Source: Christensenellaceae bacterium | GTDB taxonomy: Bacteria > Bacillota > Clostridia > Christensenellales > DTU072 | Assembly: GCA_031259085.1 (NCBI GenBank) | Contig: JAIRMA010000099.1 | Location: 1 to 61,657 of the forward strand | Reading direction: 5' to 3' | DNA length: 61,657 nt | Shown here: positions 8,281-17,700 of the stretch, piece by piece | Layout of the letters: every line of letters begins with the position of its first letter | How positions within the stretch are numbered: position 1 is the first letter of the stretch | Notes under the pieces: generated by a model | The model's input: only the letters and a program-made list of their open reading frames with translations | Database searches by the model: none | What the model was told of the DNA's origin: nothing | Position numbers and translations under genes: made by a program

Positions 8281-9000
8281 ATGGAAATAAAAATTTTTGA
8301 TACTTATAATGACGTTTCTATAGAAGCAGCAAATATTTTTATAAGCACTATTAAAAATATTAAATTCCCTGTTGTTGGTTTAGCTACAGGTTCTACTCCT
8401 GAGGGTTTATATAAAATTTTATCTGATTCTTATAAAAAAGGTATTGTATCATTTAAAAATGTTAAATCTTTTAATTTAGATGAATACATAGGTCTATCTA
8501 AAAATCATCCTCAATCGTATAGATCTTTTATGAATGAAAACCTTTTTAAAAACATTGATATTTCTCTAGAAAACACTTTTTTTCCCGATGTTTATGATGA
8601 AAACTTAAGCTCTTGTTGTCATAACTATTCTTCTCTTTTAAAGGCTAATAAAAGGGACATTCAAATATTAGGATTAGGTGTCAATGGACATATTGCTTTT
8701 AATGAACCTGGGACTAGTTTTGATAGTTTAACACATGTTGTTAATTTGACAGAAGAAACAATTATTTCTAATTCCAGGTTTTTTGAAAGTTTGGAAGAAA
8801 CTCCTACTAAAGCTATAACGATGGGTATTCATGAAATTTTAGACTCCTCTTTAATAATTCTTCTCGTTTCTTCAAAGAATAAATCAGCTGCCCTTAAAAA
8901 AATCTTAGACCAACAAATTTGTATTGATTGCCCAGCGACCGCGCTTTTATCCCATCCAAATTTTATAATTCTCTGTGATAAAGAAGCATACCCTTATTAA
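8281..9000 (+). CDS. nagB: glucosamine-6-phosphate deaminase
   Basis: The 239-aa cytoplasmic enzyme converts glucosamine 6-phosphate to fructose 6-phosphate and ammonia, feeding amino sugars into glycolysis. Family motifs are GLATGSTPEGLYK (about 33-45), FNLDEYIGL with catalytic D67, LGLGVNGHIAFNEPGTSF with H137, and ITMGIHEIL. The protein ends soon after CDKEAYPY, about the normal length for NagB. It has its own promoter and appears monocistronic. A SIS-domain sugar isomerase-like gene at 56384 may act on related sugars, but nagA is not in the window. Identification is by motif and length. Confidence 0.93.
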   Translation: MEIKIFDTYNDVSIEAANIFISTIKNIKFPVVGLATGSTPEGLYKILSDSYKKGIVSFKNVKSFNLDEYIGLSKNHPQSYRSFMNENLFKNIDISLENTFFPDVYDENLSSCCHNYSSLLKANKRDIQILGLGVNGHIAFNEPGTSFDSLTHVVNLTEETIISNSRFFESLEETPTKAITMGIHEILDSSLIILLVSSKNKSAALKKILDQQICIDCPATALLSHPNFIILCDKEAYPY

Positions 9001-10166
9001 AACCAATTTGATAAAACAATTTTATTTCTTTATTTAAATTACAAATGCATGTTAAGACTTTCTTTCAATCTTTTATTTTGTTTGAACAAATTATTTCTCC
9101 GCGCATTCGTCCAATTTGTCCGCTCCTTTCACTTCTAAAAGTTCCTTGTTTTGGGCTTTTTCTTTATAACTCACTTTGACACCCTTCTTTAACTCGTATT
9201 CGTTTTAGAAAAGATGGATACATGCCCGCCATTTTTAAGGCACTCCTTCTTTCTCATTCAGACCTTACGGTTTTTCTACTTTTCTAAGCGTTGTCTTCTT
9301 AAACCTCTGGCATATTAAAAACAAGCTCTGTATTTGTCATGTTACCTCTCAGGTTTTCTTTGGTTATTCCTTTTTAATCTGTAATCCGCGTCTTTATTAA
9401 AGACTACTCCTTTCCTTTTTCTTCTGTTAATATAGCTTAAGTCTTAGCATTTAACCGCGCCGCTCTCTTTCTATTTGTATTTCAGTTCCTCTCTTATATC
9501 TATTTTTTTTTAAGCCGTTTTTTAATACACGCTTTTTTACACCCTTTTATTTTAAAAATTTATACCAAAATTAATAGCCAAGGGGGGTCTTTTATTTTCT
9601 CTATCCGTTAGGCTCAGACTTTGAATTAAAACCTTTAACGGTTCAGAGTTCGTGCTTAATATAGACTTAAACGAGCTTAAAACTCATTTTGTTTTGATAA
9701 CGTCAGTTTAGTGTTTTTTATCTTCGAGTGCACTTTTTAAACTGTCCTCATTTTTCGGACAGTTCACTTTTCTCTTTCTCTAGTTTTTTTTTAAGTCTCC
9801 TTAATTTGTGAGCATCTAACAGCCCCCACTCAACACCGCTAATACTCCCACAACTGAAAACAGCAGGTCCTCTTTTTTTATTCCATCTCTAGCGCATTCT
9901 TTATTTTTAAAAAGTTTTATAATATTTCTAATTCTGTTGCTCCTTTATGCCGTTTTTTATTAAATCTTTTCACACTAAAATCAAAGAAAAATGACCTTTA
10001 ATTCAATTATATTCTGGCTTAACGAATAGATTAACTTACCACCTAACTTCGAATTTGGCTCGTTGTCAAAAACTTCGAACGCCCGACTTTATCATTTTAT
10101 ATTTTTAAAACGTTTGTCATAAATATTCTCGTTTTTATTCTATTTAAAAACAGTACTCTTTAGTTT
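9001..10166. other. 1.17-kb stretch without an intact gene
   Basis: Both strands are interrupted by stops. On the minus strand a ribosome-binding site and ATG precede MTNTELVFNMPEV (about 9305-9343). Pieces such as YELKKGVKVSYKEKAQNKELLEV follow in another frame, which looks like a decayed short gene. A perfect hairpin AACTGTCC/GGACAGTT (9739-9764) is followed by a mainly T/C tract and could be a plus-strand terminator. Nothing else is recognised. Confidence 0.4.
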
Positions 10167-11279
10167 TTATTTTAATCTCACTGGTAAAATAATGTGTTTA
10201 AATTTATCACCAACAACTGGTGTTATTGTGACAGGTTTTATATTTGAAATAATAGAAATTTTTATTTCTTTTTCTTTACATTTTTCTAGTGCTTCTTTTA
10301 TATATTTACAATTAAACGAAATTTCTATATCTTCTCCTGTTTTTTCACATTTTACAGTTTCCTTTATTTCTGCTATTTCATTTTTTGATTTAACACAAAT
10401 TTCATTATCTTTAATAAAAATATTTATTGCCTCATACCCTTTTATACACATAAGATCTACTCTATCAATACAATTTTCGAAATCCTCTTTTGAAATCAAA
10501 ATTTCTATTGTTGTTTCCTTTGGTATTATTGATTGATAGTCATAAAAATCTAATTCCATTAGTCTTAATATTATTGTTGTATCAGAATTTTTTAAATAAA
10601 GTTTGTTATTTACATTTTTTATTTTTAATAATTTGTCCGATTTTTCCAAAACATTAACTACATCATCTAAAGTCTTTCCTAATATCAAAGCTTTAAAATC
10701 ATTTAATTTTTCTATTATTTCATTTTTAACTATTGCCATTCGATATCCATCAAGAGATACAGCAACGAGCTTATTTTCAATTATTTCAAAAAAACAACCT
10801 TTTAGATAAGCTCTAGAATCTTCTTTAGAAACACAATACATAGCAGATTCTGCAACTTCTTTAAAAAGATCTTCAGACATTATAAAATCAAAATCTTCTA
10901 TATTGTCAATTATTGTTGAATATTTGTCAGGAAGACACTCTAAATAAAGAACATTAAAAAAATCATATGTTATTTTTAGTCTCTTGCCTTCATACTCATC
11001 TACAGTAGAAGCGTTTTCTTCTAATATTATTTCCTCACTAGTTACTATTCTAATAAATTCTGCAAAAGTCTTACCATTAACAATAACTAACCCTTCCTCA
11101 AAAATTATTGCATCAACCTTTTTTATTATAGTAAATTCATTATTACTAGCAGTTATAGTAACTTTTCCATTTGCTACATTTATAAAAATGCCAGAAAAAT
11201 TAATGGATTTTCCATGTATGGCTTTACTAACAGTATTAACTGCATTTTTTAAATCTTTAGTATTAAATTTAATTTTCAT
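10167..11279 (-). CDS. dnaN2: second DNA polymerase III beta sliding clamp (DnaN paralogue)
   Basis: The 370-aa protein aligns from end to end with the dnaN product at 11652. Shared blocks include NGKTFAEFI, EDSRAYLKGCFFE, SLDGYRMAIVK and the C-terminal PVTITPVVGDKFKHIILPVRL, the usual clamp ending. All three clamp domains are present and no domain is truncated, so it is probably a working ring-forming processivity factor or a heteromer partner. It has AGAGG upstream and its own promoter containing a DnaA-box-like site (11314-11345). It is separated from dnaN by a terminator and the probable origin. It is more diverged and AT-richer than the first copy, which suggests the first copy is the housekeeping clamp. 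Its special role is unknown. Confidence 0.88.
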   Translation of the reverse strand: MKIKFNTKDLKNAVNTVSKAIHGKSINFSGIFINVANGKVTITASNNEFTIIKKVDAIIFEEGLVIVNGKTFAEFIRIVTSEEIILEENASTVDEYEGKRLKITYDFFNVLYLECLPDKYSTIIDNIEDFDFIMSEDLFKEVAESAMYCVSKEDSRAYLKGCFFEIIENKLVAVSLDGYRMAIVKNEIIEKLNDFKALILGKTLDDVVNVLEKSDKLLKIKNVNNKLYLKNSDTTIILRLMELDFYDYQSIIPKETTIEILISKEDFENCIDRVDLMCIKGYEAINIFIKDNEICVKSKNEIAEIKETVKCEKTGEDIEISFNCKYIKEALEKCKEKEIKISIISNIKPVTITPVVGDKFKHIILPVRLK

Positions 11280-11313
11280 AATTGCAAAACCTCTAAATTA
11301 ATATTTATTAATT

Positions 11314-11345
11314 ATTATAGTAATAATAATAAGCACTGTGGATAT
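11314..11345 (-). promoter_or_regulatory. promoter of dnaN2 overlapped by a DnaA-box-like site
   Basis: Minus strand TCCACA (complement of 11337-11342), 17 bp, TATAAT (complement of 11314-11319). The -35 box lies inside the 9-mer ATATCCACA (complement of 11337-11345), one base off the DnaA box TTATCCACA. DnaA binding here would be expected to block transcription. Confidence 0.5.
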
Positions 11346-11583
11346 GTTTATAACTTCTAAAATTATAATATAAAAACAAAATAATTATAAAGTTATAACA
11401 AAATAAAATCTTTTTTTTTGTGGATAGTATGTGGATATGTAAATAGAAGTTATCCACATTGTCCACACTATTTTTAAGTTAATAAATTATAACACAGAAA
11501 TTAAATAAAAAACAATATAAAATGTTGATAAAAAAAATTAATATTTTTTAAGTGTTTTATAAAAATATTAAATATTATAAAAA
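11337..11583. other. oriC: probable chromosomal replication origin (oriC)
   Basis: Five DnaA-box-like 9-mers lie within 131 bp: TGTGGATAT (11337-11345), TGTGGATAG (11419-11427), TGTGGATAT (11430-11438), a perfect TTATCCACA (11450-11458) and TTGTCCACA (11459-11467). They are flanked on the dnaN side by about 110 bp that is almost pure A/T (11470-11583), a suitable unwinding element. No boxes are seen in the dnaA upstream region or the dnaA-dnaN gap, so this is the best origin candidate in the block. Confidence 0.7.
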
Positions 11584-11586
11584 AGG

Positions 11587-11617
11587 CAAAAAAAATGCCA
11601 GTATTAAAACTGACATT
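11587..11617 (-). terminator. intrinsic terminator of dnaA-dnaN
   Basis: Minus strand ATGTCAGT - TTTAAT loop - ACTGGCAT followed by eight T. It lies about 35 nt after the dnaN stop codon and separates dnaN from the origin region. Confidence 0.8.
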
Positions 11618-11651
11618 AAAAAAGGAATTTGTGTAATATGAACAAATCAAA

Positions 11652-12767
11652 CTATAATCTAATTGGTAAAACAATGTGTTTAAATTTATCACCAGATAAA
11701 GGTGCAATAGTTACTGGTTTTACTGGAGAAGGAATACAAATTCTGATTGTTTGGTCTTTACATTTTGCAAGCGCATCTTTTAAAAAGCGGTTATTGAAAG
11801 CTATTATTAAGTCTCCACCAGTTTTTTCACAAGAGACAACTTCTTTTATATCCGCAACATCAGTTTTTGTAGAAACAGTAATTTTATTTTCGCCCACTTC
11901 AATTTTTAAGCAATCATTCCCTGTCTTACACATGAGAGAAACCCGGTCTATGCATTTTTCCAGCAATTCTTTTGAAATAGTAATCTCAGTAGCAACATCT
12001 TTTGGTATAATACCATCAAATTCATAGAATTCTAATTCCATGACACGAATGATTATAGAAGTAGATCCATTTTTTAAGAAAAACATGTTTTTAGTTGCTT
12101 TTATTTTAAGTTCTTCTTCATTATTATCAATAACCTTTACTATTTCAGATAATGTTTTTGCAAAAATAAGAGCTTTTAAATTGTTCTTCTTTTCTTTTAT
12201 ACCACATTTTACAATAGCCATTCTATATCCATCAAGAGACACAGCAAGTAATGAATCGTCTCTTGTCTCTAAAAAACAGCCTTTCAAACTTGGTCTAGAA
12301 TCTTCAGTGGAAGCACAATACATTCCGCGTTCTATAGTTTCCTTGAAATCGCTCTGAGAAACCTCAAAATCATAATCATCTGTGTTATCTTCTATTATTG
12401 GATATTTGTCTGTCAAACAATAAAGATAGAGTACATTTGTATCATTATAGGTAATTTTCAATCTTCTCTCGGTGTTTTCATCATGAGTAGAAGAGTTTTC
12501 CTCTAATTCCACATCAGAACAAGAAACTTTTTTAATAAACTCAGCAAAAGTTTTTCCATCAACTAATACTTCTCCTTCAATTTTAACAGAAGCGTTAATT
12601 TCTTTTTTAATTGTAAATTCATAATTACTAGCTGTTAGAGTCACGGTTTTTCCGGAAGCTTTTAAAAAGATGCCAGTTGACATAGGTGGAATAGCTCTTG
12701 CAGGAAGTGCTTTACTTACAATAGTAGCAGCATTTGCTAAATCTGTTGTAGAACATTTAAAATTCAT
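11652..12767 (-). CDS. dnaN: DNA polymerase III beta sliding clamp
   Basis: The 371-aa protein forms the ring that holds the replicative polymerase on DNA. It starts MNFKCSTTDLANAATIVSKALP, carries DGKTFAEFI and SLDGYRMAIVK, and ends GDKFKHIVLPIRL, the canonical clamp C-terminus. GGAGGA is 7 nt before the ATG. It follows dnaA in the same direction (172-bp gap), the classic dnaA-dnaN order, and is closed by a terminator at 11587-11617. A diverged paralogue lies directly beyond the terminator. Confidence 0.95.
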   Translation of the reverse strand: MNFKCSTTDLANAATIVSKALPARAIPPMSTGIFLKASGKTVTLTASNYEFTIKKEINASVKIEGEVLVDGKTFAEFIKKVSCSDVELEENSSTHDENTERRLKITYNDTNVLYLYCLTDKYPIIEDNTDDYDFEVSQSDFKETIERGMYCASTEDSRPSLKGCFLETRDDSLLAVSLDGYRMAIVKCGIKEKKNNLKALIFAKTLSEIVKVIDNNEEELKIKATKNMFFLKNGSTSIIIRVMELEFYEFDGIIPKDVATEITISKELLEKCIDRVSLMCKTGNDCLKIEVGENKITVSTKTDVADIKEVVSCEKTGGDLIIAFNNRFLKDALAKCKDQTIRICIPSPVKPVTIAPLSGDKFKHIVLPIRL

Positions 12768-12939
12768 AAGTTTGTCCTCCAGGACTACAGTATATAGATT
12801 TTAGTTATTTTTTTTACTAATAACAACACTCAAATAAACAATTTAACCATTTCATGATCAAATATGATAAGAAAAGAGATCATTATTAATTTAAACACTT
12901 TTTAAGTTTTTATAAAAAGAGGATTTATTATATCACACT

Positions 12940-14319
12940 TTATCCTTTTGATAAAAGCGATTTAATATCATTTACTTGAAACAATGTCTCTTTGTTATCT
13001 TTTATTTTTTGCTGTATTTTGTCTCGCGAATGTATGATAGTTGTATGATCCCGCCCTCCTAACAATTGTCCGATTGTGACAAGAGGAGTAGATAATAAAT
13101 CTGTTATTAAGAAAACAGCAATCATTCTAGCTTCCACAAGCATTTTGGTCTTTTTCTTACCAATAATATCAGATTTAGAAACTCTAAAATAAGAACAAAC
13201 AGCATTTATAATGTCTGTGGGATCTATTACATCCTTTTTTTGAGTATCAACCTTTAATGCCTCTTTAGCAACAGAAATATCAGGTGATGGTTTATTCAAA
13301 AGATTAGAATAAAAGACAACTTTTGAAAGAGCACCTTCTAATTCACGGACGTTTGAGTCAATTTGTTCAGCTAAGAAAGTAACAACTTCATCATTTGCTG
13401 CAATTTTTTGTTGTAGCATCTTGTGTTTTAATATAGCAATCCGCATTTCCAGCCCGGGAGGCTGAATGTCAGCTAATAAGCCACCCTCAAATCTAGATCT
13501 TAATCTATCCTCAAGAGTACCAATTTCTTTAGGAGGTCTATCACTAGATAAAACAATTTGCTTGCCAGATTGATAAAGTTCATTAAAAATATGAAAAAAA
13601 ACATCCTGCATTCCAGCTTTTTTTTCAAGAAATTGAACGTCATCAATCATTAAAACATCCACGCTTCGATATTTTTTTCTGAACGCTTTAATATCTGTCG
13701 ATTTAGTAGCTGAACTAATAGAATCTATGTAATCATTTGTCATTTGTTCAGTGGGCACGTATAAAACATTCTTTTCAGGGTAATTTTCCCATATGTAATT
13801 ACCAATTGCATGCAAAATATGTGTTTTACCAAGGCCTACGCCACCATAAATGAAAAGTGGATTGAATTCAATATAATCACCAGCACTGCCTGGACATTTA
13901 GATACAGCAAGAGCTGCGTGTTTAGCAAGCTCGTTATTATCACCTTCTATTAAATTACCAAAAGTATATTTGGAAATAAAAGGACATGCCTTTTTAACAG
14001 AATCTGCAGAGGTGTTTATTACAATTTGATCATCATGGATATCATCAGAGTACGAAGAGTTTTGAGGAATATCAGATTCCAAAACAAATTTCACATCAGA
14101 AAAAGAAGAATGTAAACTCGTTAAAGCGTTCTTTATGATATCGTAGTAATTTCTGTTAATCGTGTTTTTTGAATTTAAGGAAGGAGTTATAAGAATTAAG
14201 ACATTGTTTCTTACAGAATGAGGGGTAAGAGGTTCTATCCACATCATGAAAGCAATTGAACTAATTTTTATTGATAGTTGGGTCTTAACTTCACTCCAAA
14301 CACGATTTATATCAATCAT
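12940..14319 (-). CDS. dnaA: chromosomal replication initiator DnaA
   Basis: The 459-aa initiator has domain I (INRVWSEVKTQLSIKISSIAFMMWIEPL), a variable linker and an AAA+ domain. The AAA+ part has Walker A FIYGGVGLGKTHILHAIG (about residues 155-172), Walker B VLMIDDVQFL and the arginine-finger region RSRFEGGL. Domain IV has the DnaA signature GGRDHTTIIHSRDKI near the C-terminus. The ATG at 14319 is chosen because the conserved N-terminus begins there; the frame is open to 14388 but that extension is not conserved. No Shine-Dalgarno is present. A TTGATA-17-TATAAT promoter lies so close that transcription would begin at the start codon, pointing to a leaderless mRNA. Confidence 0.96.
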   Translation of the reverse strand: MIDINRVWSEVKTQLSIKISSIAFMMWIEPLTPHSVRNNVLILITPSLNSKNTINRNYYDIIKNALTSLHSSFSDVKFVLESDIPQNSSYSDDIHDDQIVINTSADSVKKACPFISKYTFGNLIEGDNNELAKHAALAVSKCPGSAGDYIEFNPLFIYGGVGLGKTHILHAIGNYIWENYPEKNVLYVPTEQMTNDYIDSISSATKSTDIKAFRKKYRSVDVLMIDDVQFLEKKAGMQDVFFHIFNELYQSGKQIVLSSDRPPKEIGTLEDRLRSRFEGGLLADIQPPGLEMRIAILKHKMLQQKIAANDEVVTFLAEQIDSNVRELEGALSKVVFYSNLLNKPSPDISVAKEALKVDTQKKDVIDPTDIINAVCSYFRVSKSDIIGKKKTKMLVEARMIAVFLITDLLSTPLVTIGQLLGGRDHTTIIHSRDKIQQKIKDNKETLFQVNDIKSLLSKG

Positions 14320-14325
14320 TAATTT

Positions 14326-14354
14326 ATTATAGCAAAAAAGATAAAGAGTATCAA
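14326..14354 (-). promoter_or_regulatory. dnaA promoter positioned for a leaderless transcript
   Basis: Minus strand TTGATA (complement of 14349-14354), 17 bp, TATAAT (complement of 14326-14331), then six bases and the ATG. The normal start site, about 7 nt after the -10 box, coincides with the A of the ATG. Confidence 0.65.
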
Positions 14355-14485
14355 GAAAATAGTGTCTAAAAAATCTGAGAAAACACAAAAGCCTTTAAAA
14401 ATAAACGTTTTTAAATCAGTAAAAGAAAGAAGACTAAAGGAATTCTAAGAAGGCAAAAAAAACATTTATAAGCGCAAATTTGCAA

Positions 14486-14550
14486 TGGAATTAACTATAA
14501 TAAAAGAAAAGGCTAATTACAATAGAAAGAGTTAATTATAATAGAAAAAG
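14486..14550. repeat. three AT-rich degenerate direct repeats upstream of dnaA
   Basis: Three near-copies of a 19-22-bp motif of the form TTAATTATAATAGAAAAAG follow one another (about 14486-14509, 14512-14531 and 14531-14550). They contain TATAAT-like hexamers and precede the terminator at 14560-14593. Their role is unclear. Confidence 0.45.
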
Positions 14551-14559
14551 CAGGCGAAA

Positions 14560-14593
14560 AAGTATTCAAATTTTGAAATACTTGCTTTTTTTT
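14560..14593 (+). terminator. intrinsic terminator in the dnaA-lipoprotein gap
   Basis: AAGTATT-CAAA ... TTTG-AAATACTT forms a long stem with one bulge, followed by T8 (14586-14593). No annotated plus-strand gene precedes it, so it may end a short untranslated transcript arising in 14400-14550. Confidence 0.65.
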
Positions 14594-14610
14594 ATGTAAT
14601 TTAGTATAAT
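14582..14610 (+). promoter_or_regulatory. promoter of the 2484-aa lipoprotein gene
   Basis: TTGCTT (14582-14587), 17 bp, TATAAT (14605-14610). The -35 box lies inside the T run of the preceding terminator, so upstream transcription and this promoter are closely juxtaposed. Confidence 0.6.
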
Positions 14611-14760
14611 AGAATGGATAGTATAGAGTTGTTAAAAATATTAAATTGAGAAACAAATAGAAATAAATCATTAAAGCTCGCTTAAATACACAGTTTATGC
14701 GAAGCTTTTGTTGTCTAGAAAAAGTTTTAATAATGACTTCTTAACTATTAGAGGTGTTTT

Positions 14761-17700
14761 ATGTCAAAAACAAGAGGGTTATATGCTGTTATTGCAATAA
14801 TTATGGGAATGCTCATGCTAATATTTTTTGCGTGTGCAGAACCAATAGTTGCAAATAATATAGAGCTAATTCTAGATGGCGTTAAAACAGAATATGTGGT
14901 AGGGGACGAGTTTTATACGGATGGAATGGTTTTTAAAATAAGCTTTTCTGACAGCACAAACGAATCATACACTTATGAACAAATTAAAGAATATTTAGAA
15001 ATTTCTAATTTTAGCACGATGAAAGAGGTTGCTTCTTTAAGAGTCACCATAACATATAAAAAGCAGATTTCTACATATTTTGATATTTCTGTTTCAAACG
15101 TAGAAGGAGCGCGTTCAACATATACTGTCAAATTTGAAACAGACACTGATACAAAAATAGATGATATAAAAGTTGCAGTTAATAATACAATAGAACCTCC
15201 AGAAGATCCTGTGAGAGAGGGATATTACTTTGACGGATGGTATTCTGATAATGAATCATTTGTAAATTTGTGGGATTTTAATACCACAGAAGTAAAAAGA
15301 AACATTACATTATATGCAAAATGGGGTAAGTACTTAACAGTTATATTCAGACCAGGAAATGATTTAGCAGATATTGAAAGAAAAGACATTAGACCAAATA
15401 CAACATATACGAACGTTCCCTTAGTTCCAGAAATAACAGGAATGCAAGGCGTTTGGAATTATGCAGGGGAATGGGATGATCTAACGAACAATCAGATAAT
15501 AGAAGCCATATATTCACCAATTTTATACAAAGTATATTTTCATTTCAAAAACCAGTCTGGAACCGACGTAGATAGTGTTTTACCGTATAATTTTAAATTA
15601 AATGAAGATGCCTATATGATTGCAAAAACGTTCATTGATGAACTTGAAATCCCTAAGCCAAACTATAAAGAAGTGGCAGGGTGGCGAATTAGAGGAATGG
15701 CAGGGGATCCAATTTCTAAAATAGAGGACATTATCGAAATAAGAGAAATAAAAACGGAGTTGCATATAGAGGCAGTTTATGAAACCGTGAAATATGATGT
15801 TCTATTTGATTTTGGCTTAAGTTTACCAGATGCTAAGAGATACTACACCGCAGAAGATATAGAATACGATCAAATTATAACTCAAGAAAAAAGACCAGAT
15901 AACGAAACGCTTTTAGAAGGTTTAGACATTCTTGATAAGTATATTTTCAAAAGCTGGTATTTAGACAATAACACATTCCAAGAGGAATGGCTATTTGAAA
16001 GTGATAGAGTATTGAGAGCTGACATTGTATTGTACGCTAAATGGGCAGAAGTTTTAACGGTTGCGTTTTATGGAAGTGGTGAATATGCGCCCCCCACGAA
16101 CACTTATTATGTAGAGAAGGGCGGGAGTTTAATAACAATCCCTGATCCTCCATACATTGAAGGAAAAACCACAAAATGGGATATAGAATCAGATGGATTT
16201 CAAAACATAACCACTAGCTTTAAAGTATTCTTCGTAGAAAACATAAAGTTATATACAATTGTTTTTCAAATGCCAAATGGTGAAGTTTTAGAAGTTAATG
16301 GCAATTATGAGCAAGTATTGAATCACGGGAGTAGCATTCAATATTATCCAGAAACCCCGACACTTGAGCACAACGAATTTGTCGAATGGAAATGTTCTAT
16401 GGCTGGCGCAGATTTTCAGAATGTGACTATGGATATGACTATTTTTGCTGTTTTTACAAGGATTATATACGCTGTTAAATTCGAGGTTAAAGGCCAGTCA
16501 TACTTTCAAATAGCAGTTCAATCTGGAGATGTAATTCCACAATCAAGCATACCGTCAAACCCAGACTTAGGGGAGGACACGATGTTTGTGGGTTGGATTA
16601 ATCAATCCACGCAATTGCCCTGGAATTTGAATGAAGATGTAGTTGTGAATGATTTAACGTTGATAGTCGAGTCCACACCATTGTATTTAGTGGAATTTAA
16701 AGACGAAAACGGAGAGACTTTAACTTCACCAATTAGAGTGAGGAGTGGTCGTTATATTGCAAATAGTGATATACCCACAATAGCCACAAAAGTCGGTCAT
16801 GTTGGATCTTGGGAAAATGAGGGATTTATTGTAGATATAAGAGCCACATTTATTACAAAAGACACCGAATTTATTCTAAGATATGAAAAAGAGACATACA
16901 CAATAGAATTCATTTTTCCAGATGCACAAATAGAAAAAATAAATGGAAAATACGAGGTTAATGTAAAATATGGAGAAACGATAAATTCACCAGGAACGCC
17001 GACGAAGACAGGTTATGATTTTGATTATTGGGAAGGATACACCATAGACATGATAGCCACTCATAGTCAAACAATCAATGCACGTTTTACCCCATGGAAA
17101 CTTACGGTTGTGTTTGTGGTGGACGATGCAAACGTAGAAGAAGTTGAAAAAGTTATAGGCACGGTTTCTGGGGCAAGTTATGGACAGGCAGTGACAGTCC
17201 CAGGCTCAGTTGAAAATTACGAGGCCTCTAAAGGATACAAATTCATTGGATGGGACACGGACATAACCTTTTTAAAAGGCGACAAAAATTCAACGATTAA
17301 AGTGCGTGCGCAATTTGAAAAAATTTACTATATTGTTGATTTTTTAATAAACACAAAAGTCAGTGAGTTGTTAATAGGCAGTATCTCGATAGGGCATGGG
17401 GATAATATTGCATATAGCACAATAGAAACCATAAACGAGACAAAAGAGCCAGATTTAGTTCTCTCAGGACATACATTTAAAGGCTGGAATTTTGAGTTAA
17501 ATGCAATAGAGTCTTTAACACAAGAGGAGATAGAAGCGGTCAAAATAATAAAAGAAACGCGTATTTATGCCGTGTTTACATTAAACAGCCACACTATAGA
17601 ACTAAAGAATAAAGAAGAAACAATTATACAAAAGGAAATGCAATACAGTGAAGTTTTATTGAGTAGTAATCTAAAGATTTGGCTCAATGAGTATAAAGAA

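Noticed and set aside
14388-14760. Origin of replication upstream of dnaA
   Set aside because: No TTATCCACA-like boxes are seen there; the box cluster is between the two clamp genes.
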